Origin: DALYJJ01 sp033763935
GTDB lineage: Bacteria; Acidobacteriota; Terriglobia; Bryobacterales; Bryobacteraceae
DNA: 64,000 nt
Reading direction: 5' to 3'
Assembly: GCA_033763935.1 (NCBI GenBank)
Contig: JANRJO010000104.1
Location: forward strand, 1-64,000
Shown: piece after piece, positions 34,242 through 41,707 of the stretch
How positions within the stretch are numbered: position 1 is the stretch's first letter
How the letters are laid out: each line of letters begins with the position of its first letter
The notes under the pieces: generated by a model
Seen by the model: only the letters and a program-made list of their open reading frames with translations
Database searches by the model: none
Told to the model about the DNA's origin: nothing
Translations under genes and position numbers: made by a program

Positions 34242-35945
34242 CTATTTTTCTCTCACCGTGAGCAACTGGTTCGGCTTCACCGGACCGATCGTCTCCTGCA
34301 CCCCACTCGGCCAGCGCACCGTGACCTCTGCCGTGGTCGCGGTCCCCAGCCCGAAGTGCAGCCGCCGGTCATTCGACGAGTAGTAACTCGACTGGGACGC
34401 CACATCCTGCGATTGCACGCGGCCGCCGTACTTCACCGTCACGCGCGCGCCAATCGCGCTGCGATTCGACTTCGTTCCCACCAGCTTCACCTGCAGCCAC
34501 GCGTTCGTCTTTACCTTCAAGTCATTCCGCAACAGCGAGGGCGGCTCGTTCATGTTCCACACCAGGATGTCGACGTCGCCGTCGTTGTCGAAGTCACCGA
34601 ACGCCGCGCCCCGGCTCGAGTGAACGGCGCCGATCCCCGGTCCCGCCTCTTCGATCAACTCCTCGAACTTGCCGTTCCCCAGATTGCGAAACACCAGCCG
34701 CGGCGTCTTGAACGGATACTGCTCCAGCTTCGCGCCCACCTCGGGGTAGACGCTGCCCGTTGCCACAAACAGGTCCGGCAGCCCGTCGTTATCGAAGTCC
34801 GCCATGCCTGCCCCCCAGCCGATATACCGCGTCTCCACGCCCAACCCCGCACGCAGTGTCACATCGTCGAAGAAGCCCTTGCCGTCGTTGCGATAGAGCC
34901 CGTGCGTATCGTCTGCGAAGTGCGTCTTGAACAGATCGATCGACCCATCCAGGTTGTAGTCGCCCGCGGCCACTCCCATGCCCGCCTGCTCCATGCCGTC
35001 TTCGCTCAAAGCCGCGCCGCGCTCCAACCCTTCCTCCACGAACGTCCCGTCCCGGTTGTTGCGGAACAGGAAGCTGCGCGTCGAATCGCAGGCCACGAAC
35101 AGATCCGGCCACCCGTCGTTGTCGAAGTCGCCGTTCGTCACGGTCATCGCGTAACTGCCCGTCGCCTTCGAGACACCGGTCGCGTCGCTCACGTCCGTGA
35201 ACGTGCCGTTTCCGTTGTTCCGGTAGAAGCGTGACTTGCTCGTGGGCAGCCCTCGGGGCCCGCAGTTCACCGGAATACCCTTCCAGTTGCAGTTCGCGTT
35301 GCCCCCTGGCTTCGGCACTTTCTCAAAATCGAACTCCAGGTAGGTGCCCGTAAAGAGGTCGAGGTCCCCGTCGCGGTCGTAATCGATCCAGGCCGCGCCC
35401 GCCCCCCACTCCACTCCCGGCGTCACTAAACCAGCCTGCTTCGATACCTCCTCAAACGTCCCTTTCCCGGTATTGCGGTACAGCGCGTTCCGCCCCCAGT
35501 AGGTGATGAACACGTCCTCGAAGCCGTCGTTGTTGTAGTCGCCCACCGCCACGGACGACGCCCACCCCGTCCGCTCCATGCCAGCCGCCCTGGTCACATT
35601 CGTGAACGTGCCGTTGCGATTGTTGCGGTACAGCCGGTTCGTGCTCTCTTTCGGCGCATCCACGCGCCGCGTCCCGCCCAACACCAGCGCGTCAAGCCAC
35701 CCGTCATTGTCGTAGTCGAACAGCGCCACACCCGCGCCGGTGACCTCCACGATGTAATCCTTGTGATCCACGGGCCCGTAGATCGCCGGCGCCGTCAGAC
35801 CCGCCTCCTTCGCGATATCCACGAAGTGCGCGTGAAACGGCAGGCCCGAGGGCTTGGATCGCGGCGTCGGCTTCACCCCGCGCGAAGAGATCCCCTGAGA
35901 AAAGACAATTCCGGCGGTAGCCAATAACAGAACGAAGCGCGTCAC
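34242..35945 (-). CDS. Secreted FG-GAP/ASPIC-UnbV (CRTAC1-like) protein
   Basis: A 567-residue secreted repeat protein. The GTG at 35945 forms a GTGA overlap with the stop of the upstream paralogue and opens a signal peptide (VLLLATAGIVFSQG); an in-frame ATG further up lies inside that gene and is rejected. It has many FG-GAP blades with the calcium-binding pattern DxDNDGxxDL (FDYDNDGWLDALVL; IDYDRDGDLDLFTG; GDFDNDGDVDILV). The ASPIC/UnbV domain closes it (LVGTKSNRSAIGARVTVK, then RRLHFGLG). Probably a beta-propeller in the periplasm or outside, binding surfaces or glycans. Confidence 0.93.
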   Translation of the reverse strand: MTRFVLLLATAGIVFSQGISSRGVKPTPRSKPSGLPFHAHFVDIAKEAGLTAPAIYGPVDHKDYIVEVTGAGVALFDYDNDGWLDALVLGGTRRVDAPKESTNRLYRNNRNGTFTNVTRAAGMERTGWASSVAVGDYNNDGFEDVFITYWGRNALYRNTGKGTFEEVSKQAGLVTPGVEWGAGAAWIDYDRDGDLDLFTGTYLEFDFEKVPKPGGNANCNWKGIPVNCGPRGLPTSKSRFYRNNGNGTFTDVSDATGVSKATGSYAMTVTNGDFDNDGWPDLFVACDSTRSFLFRNNRDGTFVEEGLERGAALSEDGMEQAGMGVAAGDYNLDGSIDLFKTHFADDTHGLYRNDGKGFFDDVTLRAGLGVETRYIGWGAGMADFDNDGLPDLFVATGSVYPEVGAKLEQYPFKTPRLVFRNLGNGKFEELIEEAGPGIGAVHSSRGAAFGDFDNDGDVDILVWNMNEPPSLLRNDLKVKTNAWLQVKLVGTKSNRSAIGARVTVKYGGRVQSQDVASQSSYYSSNDRRLHFGLGTATTAEVTVRWPSGVQETIGPVKPNQLLTVREK

Positions 35946-37561
35946 GACCCTTCCTTCACGGTCAGTTGTTGCCGGACCTTCACATTCTCGAACTTCTGGA
36001 CGAGCCCGGTGGGCCACCGGATTTCAATCGACTTCGCCGTAGAGTCCGTACCCATGCCGATATGAACTCGCGGATCGTTGGCGCTCTGATAACTCGCCGC
36101 AGTGTTCACCATGAAATGTTGCACCAGTCCCGATTCGCCCGTCACCTTCACCACCGCCCCGATGCCGTCCCGGTTCGATTTCGTCCCCACCAACTTCAAC
36201 GTCAACCACGCGCTCTTCGCACCGGCGTCGTTCCGGAACACCACCGCCGGCTGCCCAACATTCGCGACCACCACGTCCACGTCCCCGTCATTGTCCAGAT
36301 CGCCGAAGGCCGCCGCTCGACCCGCCCAGGCTTTCGGAAAAGGCCCTGCAGCGGTGAACCGCCCCTTTTCATTCCGCAGCAGCAGGGGCGGCTGTAGATA
36401 CTTCAAATGCGGAGCGGTCATCTCGATGGTGTCCAGCACGTGGCCCTGCGCCACGAACAGATCCTTCCATCCGTCGTTGTCAAAGTCGAAGAACTTTACG
36501 CCCCAGCCCGAGTACAGCAGCGTCGCCTGCCCGAGCCCCGACTTCGCCACGATATCCGTGAACATCCCATCGCCCTCATTCCGGAAGAGCCGGTAGATCT
36601 CGTTCGAGAGGTTCGTGACGATAATGTCGGCGTTCCCGTCGTTGTCGTAGTCCGCGAAATCCGCTCCCATCCCCGCGAACGTGCGGCCGTCTTCATTGAA
36701 CCCCACGCCCGCCACCAATGACTCGTCGCGAAACTTCCCCTTTCCCAGGTTTTTGTAGAGGAAACACTGCACCGAGTCGTTCGCGACATACACATCGGTC
36801 AACCCGTCATTGTCGTAATCGGCGAAGGCGACGCCGAGCGTCTTGCCCTTCGGGTTCGCGATGCCCGACTCCTTCGAAACATCGGCAAACGTCCCGTCGC
36901 CATTGTTGCGAAGCAACACGTTTGTGACGCCCTTAAAATTGTCGGGGTGGCAATAGGCGCGCCGCCCCGGCAGCCGCTCCCCGCAATAGAGGTTCTTGCC
37001 GAAGTCCCAGCCCAGGTACCGGCCGACGAAGAGATCCAGGTCGCCGTCGTTGTCATAGTCGAAGAAGCCGGCACTCGTGCTCCAACCGGTGACACCCGCG
37101 CCGCTCTTCGCCGTAACATCCTCAAAAGCGTTGTTGCCCAGGTTGCGATACAAGGTCGCCATCCCGTAGGCAGTCACGTACAAGTCGACGAATCCGTCGT
37201 TGTCGAAGTCTCCCGCCGCGACACCCATGGAGTAATTCGAGTAGCCGCCGGCGAGCCCGGTCTTCTCCGTCACGTCTTCAAAGCGATTGCGGCCCAGGTT
37301 GCGATACAGGCGGTTCCAATACTTCGCTTCCCGTTTGTCCGGCTTCGCCGGCGGCGCGATTTTCGCTCCGTTGGTGAAGAAAAGGTCCAGGAGTCCATCG
37401 TTATCGAAGTCGAATACAGCCACTCCGCCGCCCATCGTTTCGATCAGGTACTTCTCCGGCGTCGGCGAATTCTCGTGCCGGAACGCAATGCCGGACTCGC
37501 CCGTAATGTCCGTAAACGGACTACTCGCGGTCAGCAGCGCCACCATCCACCACGGTTTCAT
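35942..37561 (-). CDS. Secreted FG-GAP/ASPIC-UnbV (CRTAC1-like) protein, paralogue
   Basis: A 539-residue protein of the same architecture as the following gene: signal peptide (WWMVALLTASSPF), FG-GAP blades (FDFDNDGLLDLFF; FDYDNDGDLDLFVGR; ADYDNDGNADIIV) and a C-terminal ASPIC/UnbV domain (LVGTKSNRDGIGAVVKVTG, then RVHIGMG). The two are 4-nt coupled and clearly a tandem duplication followed by divergence. Such pairs are common in Acidobacteriota. The ligand is unknown. Confidence 0.93.
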   Translation of the reverse strand: MKPWWMVALLTASSPFTDITGESGIAFRHENSPTPEKYLIETMGGGVAVFDFDNDGLLDLFFTNGAKIAPPAKPDKREAKYWNRLYRNLGRNRFEDVTEKTGLAGGYSNYSMGVAAGDFDNDGFVDLYVTAYGMATLYRNLGNNAFEDVTAKSGAGVTGWSTSAGFFDYDNDGDLDLFVGRYLGWDFGKNLYCGERLPGRRAYCHPDNFKGVTNVLLRNNGDGTFADVSKESGIANPKGKTLGVAFADYDNDGLTDVYVANDSVQCFLYKNLGKGKFRDESLVAGVGFNEDGRTFAGMGADFADYDNDGNADIIVTNLSNEIYRLFRNEGDGMFTDIVAKSGLGQATLLYSGWGVKFFDFDNDGWKDLFVAQGHVLDTIEMTAPHLKYLQPPLLLRNEKGRFTAAGPFPKAWAGRAAAFGDLDNDGDVDVVVANVGQPAVVFRNDAGAKSAWLTLKLVGTKSNRDGIGAVVKVTGESGLVQHFMVNTAASYQSANDPRVHIGMGTDSTAKSIEIRWPTGLVQKFENVKVRQQLTVKEGS

Positions 37562-37619
37562 GCTTGCCCCTAGGACGCATCACATTGTAGTCACACCACT
37601 AGTTTTTTTGTACTGTCCG

Positions 37620-37718
37620 CGAGCGCCCGAGGCGAATCAGCGCGCCCTCGACGAAGGCCAGCGGCGCGAAGCGGAACTGAAAGAGAAGCGGCGGCGCGTC
37701 CTGCGCCTGCTGCGGTAA
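37620..37718 (+). pseudogene. Possible 3' remnant of a gene
   Basis: A frame without a start reads RAPEANQRALDEGQRREAEL and ends in KEKRRRVLRLLR before TAA at 37716-37718. The composition (Glu/Arg/Lys helix) looks like a protein tail rather than intergenic noise. A short hairpin follows immediately. No family can be named; the upstream part is missing and it could be chance. Confidence 0.25.
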
Positions 37719-37734
37719 GCCCGAAGCGGGCTTA
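37716..37734. terminator. Perfect 8-bp hairpin upstream of oxidoreductase gene
   Basis: TAAGCCCG, loop AAG, CGGGCTTA. No T-run follows, and the -10 box TATGAT overlaps its 3' arm. It may be the terminator of the lost gene before it or an operator. Confidence 0.4.
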
Positions 37735-37738
37735 TGAT
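37733..37738 (+). promoter_or_regulatory. Putative -10 box of oxidoreductase gene
   Basis: TATGAT ends 6 nt before the ATG at 37745, so transcription would start at the A of the start codon. No ribosome-binding site lies between. Confidence 0.45.
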
Positions 37739-37744
37739 GGACCC

Positions 37745-39004
37745 ATGGAAAGCGTGGATCGCCGGGCCTTCGTCGGCGCGGCCGCCGGTCTCTTGATCCT
37801 GAGGCCTGAATTGGTTCGTGGCAGCCAGCGGAATTCCGCGGTGCGCATGGCCTTGTATGGGTGCGGGGGACGGGGCACCGGGGTCGCCGACTCGTTCCAG
37901 ACCTACACCGCCGCCCAATACGTCGCCCTCGGCGACCTCTACCAGGAACAAACAGAGCGCGCGCAGAAGTCGCTTGCCTCCTCCGCGTCCAAAACCAACA
38001 AGGCTCGCGTCGATTCTTCCATGCTGTTCCATGGTCCCGACTCTCTCGAGAAGCTCGTTTCCCGCCCCGACATCGACGTCGTCCACATCGCCACGCCGCC
38101 GTACTTCCACCCGGAGCATCTCGAGAAAGCCGTCGCCGGCAGCAAACACGTGTACCTCGAGAAACCCGTCGCCGTCGACGTGGCAGGCGCCAAACGAGTC
38201 ATGGCCGCCGGACAAAAGGCCGCCGGCAAGCTCAGCCTCGCGGTCGGCTTTCAATTGCGGCACGCTACGCCATACGTGCAACTCGTCGAGCGCGCCCACA
38301 AGGGCGCTCTGGGTGATATCGTCTGCGGCCTCGCCCACTACTACGCGAGCGGCATCCCCCGTCAGGACTGGCCCGGCGTCAGCCCCGAAACGCGCCGCCT
38401 CCGCAACTGGATCTACGATCGCGTCCTCTCCGGCGACATCCTCGTCGAACAGAACATCCACCTCATCGACGTCAACAACTGGATGCTCAAAGCGGTGCCC
38501 CTCTCCGCGCAGGGCACGGGCGGCCGCAAAGGCCGCACCGATCATGGGGACTGCTGGAGCCACTACAACGTCACCTACACGTACCCCAATGACGTCCACG
38601 TCACCGTAACCTCAACGCAGTTCATCAAAGGTGCCTGGGACGTCGGCATGCGCTACTACGGCTCGAAGGGCAACGCCGAAATGTACTACAGCGCTCCCGT
38701 CAGAATCACCGGCGACGAAAAGTGGGAGTTTCCCATTCAGTCACAGTCTTCCGGTGATGCCGCCACCCTTGCGACCGGCGCGTTCCGCGGAGCGCTCGAC
38801 GACGCCGACCAGCGCAAGGAAGAACACTACATCGCAAGCATCACGTCGGGCAAGTACATCAACGAAGCACAGCAGGGAGCGGAGTCGACGCTGAGCGCGA
38901 TCCTCGGCCGCACCGCTGCCTACACCGGCCGCCCGTGGACGTGGGCGGAGTTGCTTAAGACCAACGAGGCCTGGGACGCCAAGCTCGATATTCGAAAGGT
39001 CTAG
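37745..39004 (+). CDS. Exported Gfo/Idh/MocA family oxidoreductase
   Basis: A 419-residue NAD(P)-dependent sugar oxidoreductase with a twin-Arg-like export signal (MESVDRRAFVGAAAGLLIL). The Rossmann part is VRMALYGCGGRGTGVADSF. The conserved dinucleotide-binding motif is LEKPVAVDVAGAKRVM (the E-K-P). The central His/Lys region is GDILVEQNIHLIDVNNWML. Exported members occur in Acidobacteriota and act on glycosides or keto-sugars with a bound cofactor. It ends 4 nt into the converging ADP-ribosylglycohydrolase-like gene. Confidence 0.92.
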   Translation: MESVDRRAFVGAAAGLLILRPELVRGSQRNSAVRMALYGCGGRGTGVADSFQTYTAAQYVALGDLYQEQTERAQKSLASSASKTNKARVDSSMLFHGPDSLEKLVSRPDIDVVHIATPPYFHPEHLEKAVAGSKHVYLEKPVAVDVAGAKRVMAAGQKAAGKLSLAVGFQLRHATPYVQLVERAHKGALGDIVCGLAHYYASGIPRQDWPGVSPETRRLRNWIYDRVLSGDILVEQNIHLIDVNNWMLKAVPLSAQGTGGRKGRTDHGDCWSHYNVTYTYPNDVHVTVTSTQFIKGAWDVGMRYYGSKGNAEMYYSAPVRITGDEKWEFPIQSQSSGDAATLATGAFRGALDDADQRKEEHYIASITSGKYINEAQQGAESTLSAILGRTAAYTGRPWTWAELLKTNEAWDAKLDIRKV

Positions 39005-40569
39005 CGAAACACCACCAGGTGGTCGATTCCGATCTCGGCGCCGGTCGCGCCCGGGTACGGTTCACCCAACACCACGAGCCGCAGCGTGTGTTTGCCGTTC
39101 TTCAAACCGAACGCGTGCCACACGCTCTCGCCGCCTTTCATGTGCGTCTCGTCCGGGTACACATCCACCACACGATCGAGCTTACCGTCCAGCCAGACTT
39201 CCGCTTTGCCGCCACTCGGCAGATAGGGCCCGACAATCACCGCGCCCGTGCCCTCGAAAGCGATCGCCGCCTCCGCCCCCTTCGTCGCGCTCACCTTTCG
39301 GTTCACCCGCCGCCCGCCCGAAGCCTCCGGCGTCCGCCACTCGCCTTTGAACGTCCACCGCGCGTCATCCGAAGCCAGGCGCTCCACGGGCGAGCCGTAG
39401 TCGTCCCAGAGCTCGAGCTTCGCCGCTCTCGGCGCCTGTGTCTTCACGATGAGCTTGTCGCCGGCGACACGCCCGCCATTGCGTTCCACCAGCGCAATCG
39501 CCCGCTTGACGTTGCTGTCGACAATCGTCCGGAACGAGAAATCCGTGTAGCTGAACTTCTTGTCCGCTATCGCCGGAATGCCGCCCTTCCAGTGGTCGTC
39601 GATCTTCTTGTAGCCGACCATCACCCCAAGAATTCCCGCCGCGCTCGACGGGTTGCAGTCGGAATCCTGCCCGCAGCGCGTGCTGATGCGAATCGTCTCG
39701 CCCATGTCGCCCTTGCCGTACAGCAGACCAATGGCGATGTACGCCCCGTTCAGCTTGGCGTCGATGTTGAACGGCGCGTTCGCTCCTTCCGGGCACGGCT
39801 CCCGCTTGTTCCACTTCTCTTCGACGCGATTCCAGACCTTGATCCAGTCGTCGGACTCCTTGGACCACGCCAGCACGTCCGCGATCACCCGTCCGTAAGG
39901 CGATTTCGCCGGGATACACGCCAAGCCCGCCTCCACAACGCGCCGGGGGTCGCTATCGAAAAATCCCGCCGCGTACATACACCCCACGAACATGCCGCCG
40001 TAAATGCCGTCGCCGTAGTTCATCACGCGGCCCGCGCGCCAGGCGATGTCATTCGCCACCTGCGGCAAACCCGGCGCCATCAGGCCAACAAAATCCGCCT
40101 CGATCTGAAAGTCGATGTCGTTCGCGTGGATGTTGTACTTCGGCGTGCCGGAGAGCGTCGCCGGAACGCCGCGCTTGAGCGCACGCCGCGCCGCCAGGTT
40201 CGCGTGCCACAGGTGGTACTTCGCCTCCCGGAACATCGCCCCGAAGTCCTCGGTCGTAGCGTTCACGCCCTTGTCGTCCAGCACCTTCGCGAAGGTCATG
40301 TCGACGTACAGGTCGTCCTGCACCAGCGCATTGCTGATCTTGTCCGGGGTCCAGTCAGGCAGTTCTTTCTCCGGGATGATGCGCTCGCGATAGCGGAACT
40401 CCGTCGGCGCGCCATAGCTCACGCCGATCATCTGGCCGGCCCAGCCGCCCTCGATCTTGTCGCGCAAATCCGCGAGCGAGATCTCCTTTGTCCCCGCGGG
40501 CGCTGACATCGCAAGCCACGCACCGACGGCCAGGGTGATTACAGTCAAGAGCAGGAAGACGCGCCGCAT
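39001..40569 (-). CDS. Secreted ADP-ribosylglycohydrolase-like protein
   Basis: A 522-residue protein with a signal peptide (VFLLLTVITLAVGAWLAMSAPAG). Residues about 30-340 are ADP-ribosylglycohydrolase-like: GGWAGQMIGVSYGAPTEF, the acidic pair in QDDLYVDMTFA and the metal motif GQDSDCNPSSAAGILG. The C-terminal part (about 380-522) is a beta-rich domain (WTFKGEWRTPEASGG, then HTLRLVVLGEPYPGATGAEIGIDHLVVF) like jelly-roll modules on glycosidases. Export suggests an extracellular sugar or nucleoside bond as substrate rather than ADP-ribosylated protein. GAGGAG precedes the ATG. Confidence 0.9.
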   Translation of the reverse strand: MRRVFLLLTVITLAVGAWLAMSAPAGTKEISLADLRDKIEGGWAGQMIGVSYGAPTEFRYRERIIPEKELPDWTPDKISNALVQDDLYVDMTFAKVLDDKGVNATTEDFGAMFREAKYHLWHANLAARRALKRGVPATLSGTPKYNIHANDIDFQIEADFVGLMAPGLPQVANDIAWRAGRVMNYGDGIYGGMFVGCMYAAGFFDSDPRRVVEAGLACIPAKSPYGRVIADVLAWSKESDDWIKVWNRVEEKWNKREPCPEGANAPFNIDAKLNGAYIAIGLLYGKGDMGETIRISTRCGQDSDCNPSSAAGILGVMVGYKKIDDHWKGGIPAIADKKFSYTDFSFRTIVDSNVKRAIALVERNGGRVAGDKLIVKTQAPRAAKLELWDDYGSPVERLASDDARWTFKGEWRTPEASGGRRVNRKVSATKGAEAAIAFEGTGAVIVGPYLPSGGKAEVWLDGKLDRVVDVYPDETHMKGGESVWHAFGLKNGKHTLRLVVLGEPYPGATGAEIGIDHLVVFR

Positions 40570-40633
40570 GTTCGCTCCTCAGGTAGATGCCAGCGCCTAC
40601 AACCTATCACCGGCGCGCGCTGGGCGGCAATGG

Positions 40634-40639
40634 TACGAT
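40634..40639 (+). promoter_or_regulatory. Putative -10 box of dcd
   Basis: TACGAT lies 35 nt before the dcd ATG at 40675. A leader of about 29 nt would follow. Confidence 0.35.
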
Positions 40640-40674
40640 GGCGCTTCCAGCACTTCCGGCACGCGGAGAGCAAT

Positions 40675-41253
40675 ATGGTTCTTTCGGACGTCGATATCAG
40701 GCGCTACATGGAAAAGGGCAAGATCCGGATCACGCCGGAACTCCCGCCGGAGCAGTACGGCAGTTGTTCCGTCGACTTCCGCCTGGGCCACACGTTCAGC
40801 GTCTTTGAACACAGCCGCTACCCGTACATCGATCTGCGCGAGAAGATCCCCATCCAGGACCTCATGACCGAGGTCATTGTGAAGCCGGGCGAGCCCTTCA
40901 TCCTGCAGCCACGCGAGTTCGTCCTCGCCATTACCGAGGAATGTCTCGAACTCGACGACGACGTGCTGGGGCGGCTCGAGGGTCGCTCGAGCCTCGGCCG
41001 CATCGGCATCATCGTGCACGGAACCGCCGGCCTCTTTGATCCCGGCTGGCGCGGCAATGCGACTCTCGAACTCAGCAACCTTGGCCGCATGCCGGTGGCG
41101 CTGTATCCGGGCATGCGCATCTGCTCGTTCACCTTTGAGCAGCTCTCTTCTCCGGTTACCGTGCCCTACTACAAGAAGCCGGGCAACAAGTATGCCGGGC
41201 AGACCGGACCGCTTGCGAGCCGCCTCGTCAACGAAGTGCGGTCGGAAACGTAG
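40675..41253 (+). CDS. dcd: dCTP deaminase
   Basis: Deaminates dCTP to dUTP for thymidylate synthesis. It has 192 residues. Visible parts are the SVDFRLGHTF opening, the GRSSLGRIGI motif, the HGTAGLFDPGW segment and the catalytic Glu in ATLELSNLG. The ATG at 40675 starts the conserved MVLSDVDIRRYM; an in-frame start at 40630 has no ribosome-binding site. It converges on dut with only 2 nt between them, and thyX follows, making a pyrimidine-deoxynucleotide cluster. A bifunctional deaminase/dUTPase cannot be excluded, but a separate dut is present. Confidence 0.95.
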   Translation: MVLSDVDIRRYMEKGKIRITPELPPEQYGSCSVDFRLGHTFSVFEHSRYPYIDLREKIPIQDLMTEVIVKPGEPFILQPREFVLAITEECLELDDDVLGRLEGRSSLGRIGIIVHGTAGLFDPGWRGNATLELSNLGRMPVALYPGMRICSFTFEQLSSPVTVPYYKKPGNKYAGQTGPLASRLVNEVRSET

Positions 41254-41255
41254 GT

Positions 41256-41687
41256 CTAACGCCCCGATGATCCGAAGCCGCCCGCGCCCCGGCGGCTTTC
41301 GTTCAGGTCGCCCTCTTCCCACTCGATCGCCTCATACCGCGCAATCACCATCTGCCCGATGCGGTCACCCGCATGGACTTCATACGGCGCCTTGCCGAGG
41401 TTCAGCAGGATCACTTTAATCTCGCCGCGATAGCCCGGGTCGATCGTGGCCGGGCTGTTGGGCAGCGTGATCGCGTGCTTCAGCGCCAGTCCGCTGCGCG
41501 GCCGGATCTGCGCCTCGTACCCGGGTGGAAGCTCGATCGCCAGCCCCGTCGCCACCGCGCGGGGCACGTTCGGCTCCAGTACACAGTCCTCCACGGAGCG
41601 AAGGTCGAGCCCGGCGTCTTCCTGCGGTCCGTGCGCGTACTCCGGAAGCGCGGCAGCGGGCGAAAGGCGGTGAATGCGTATGCGCAT
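41256..41687 (-). CDS. dut: dUTP diphosphatase
   Basis: Hydrolyses dUTP to dUMP and pyrophosphate. It has 143 residues, normal for trimeric dUTPases. The five motifs are visible: DAGLDLRS, IRPRSGLALKH, NSPATIDPGYRGEIKVILLN, GDRIGQMVIARYE and the glycine-rich end RGAGGFGSSG. Its start is only 20 nt from the thyX start on the other strand, with a shared -10 region. Confidence 0.96.
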   Translation of the reverse strand: MRIRIHRLSPAAALPEYAHGPQEDAGLDLRSVEDCVLEPNVPRAVATGLAIELPPGYEAQIRPRSGLALKHAITLPNSPATIDPGYRGEIKVILLNLGKAPYEVHAGDRIGQMVIARYEAIEWEEGDLNESRRGAGGFGSSGR

Positions 41688-41695
41688 GAACCTTG

Positions 41696-41702
41696 TATCA
41701 TA
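41696..41702. promoter_or_regulatory. Shared, near-symmetric -10 of dut and thyX
   Basis: TATCATA reads TATCAT (41696-41701) toward thyX and TATGAT (41702-41697) toward dut. The distances to the starts are 6 nt (TTG at 41708) and 9 nt (ATG at 41687). Both transcripts would be nearly leaderless and the two polymerases would compete for one site. Confidence 0.45.
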
Positions 41703-41707
41703 GCCAT

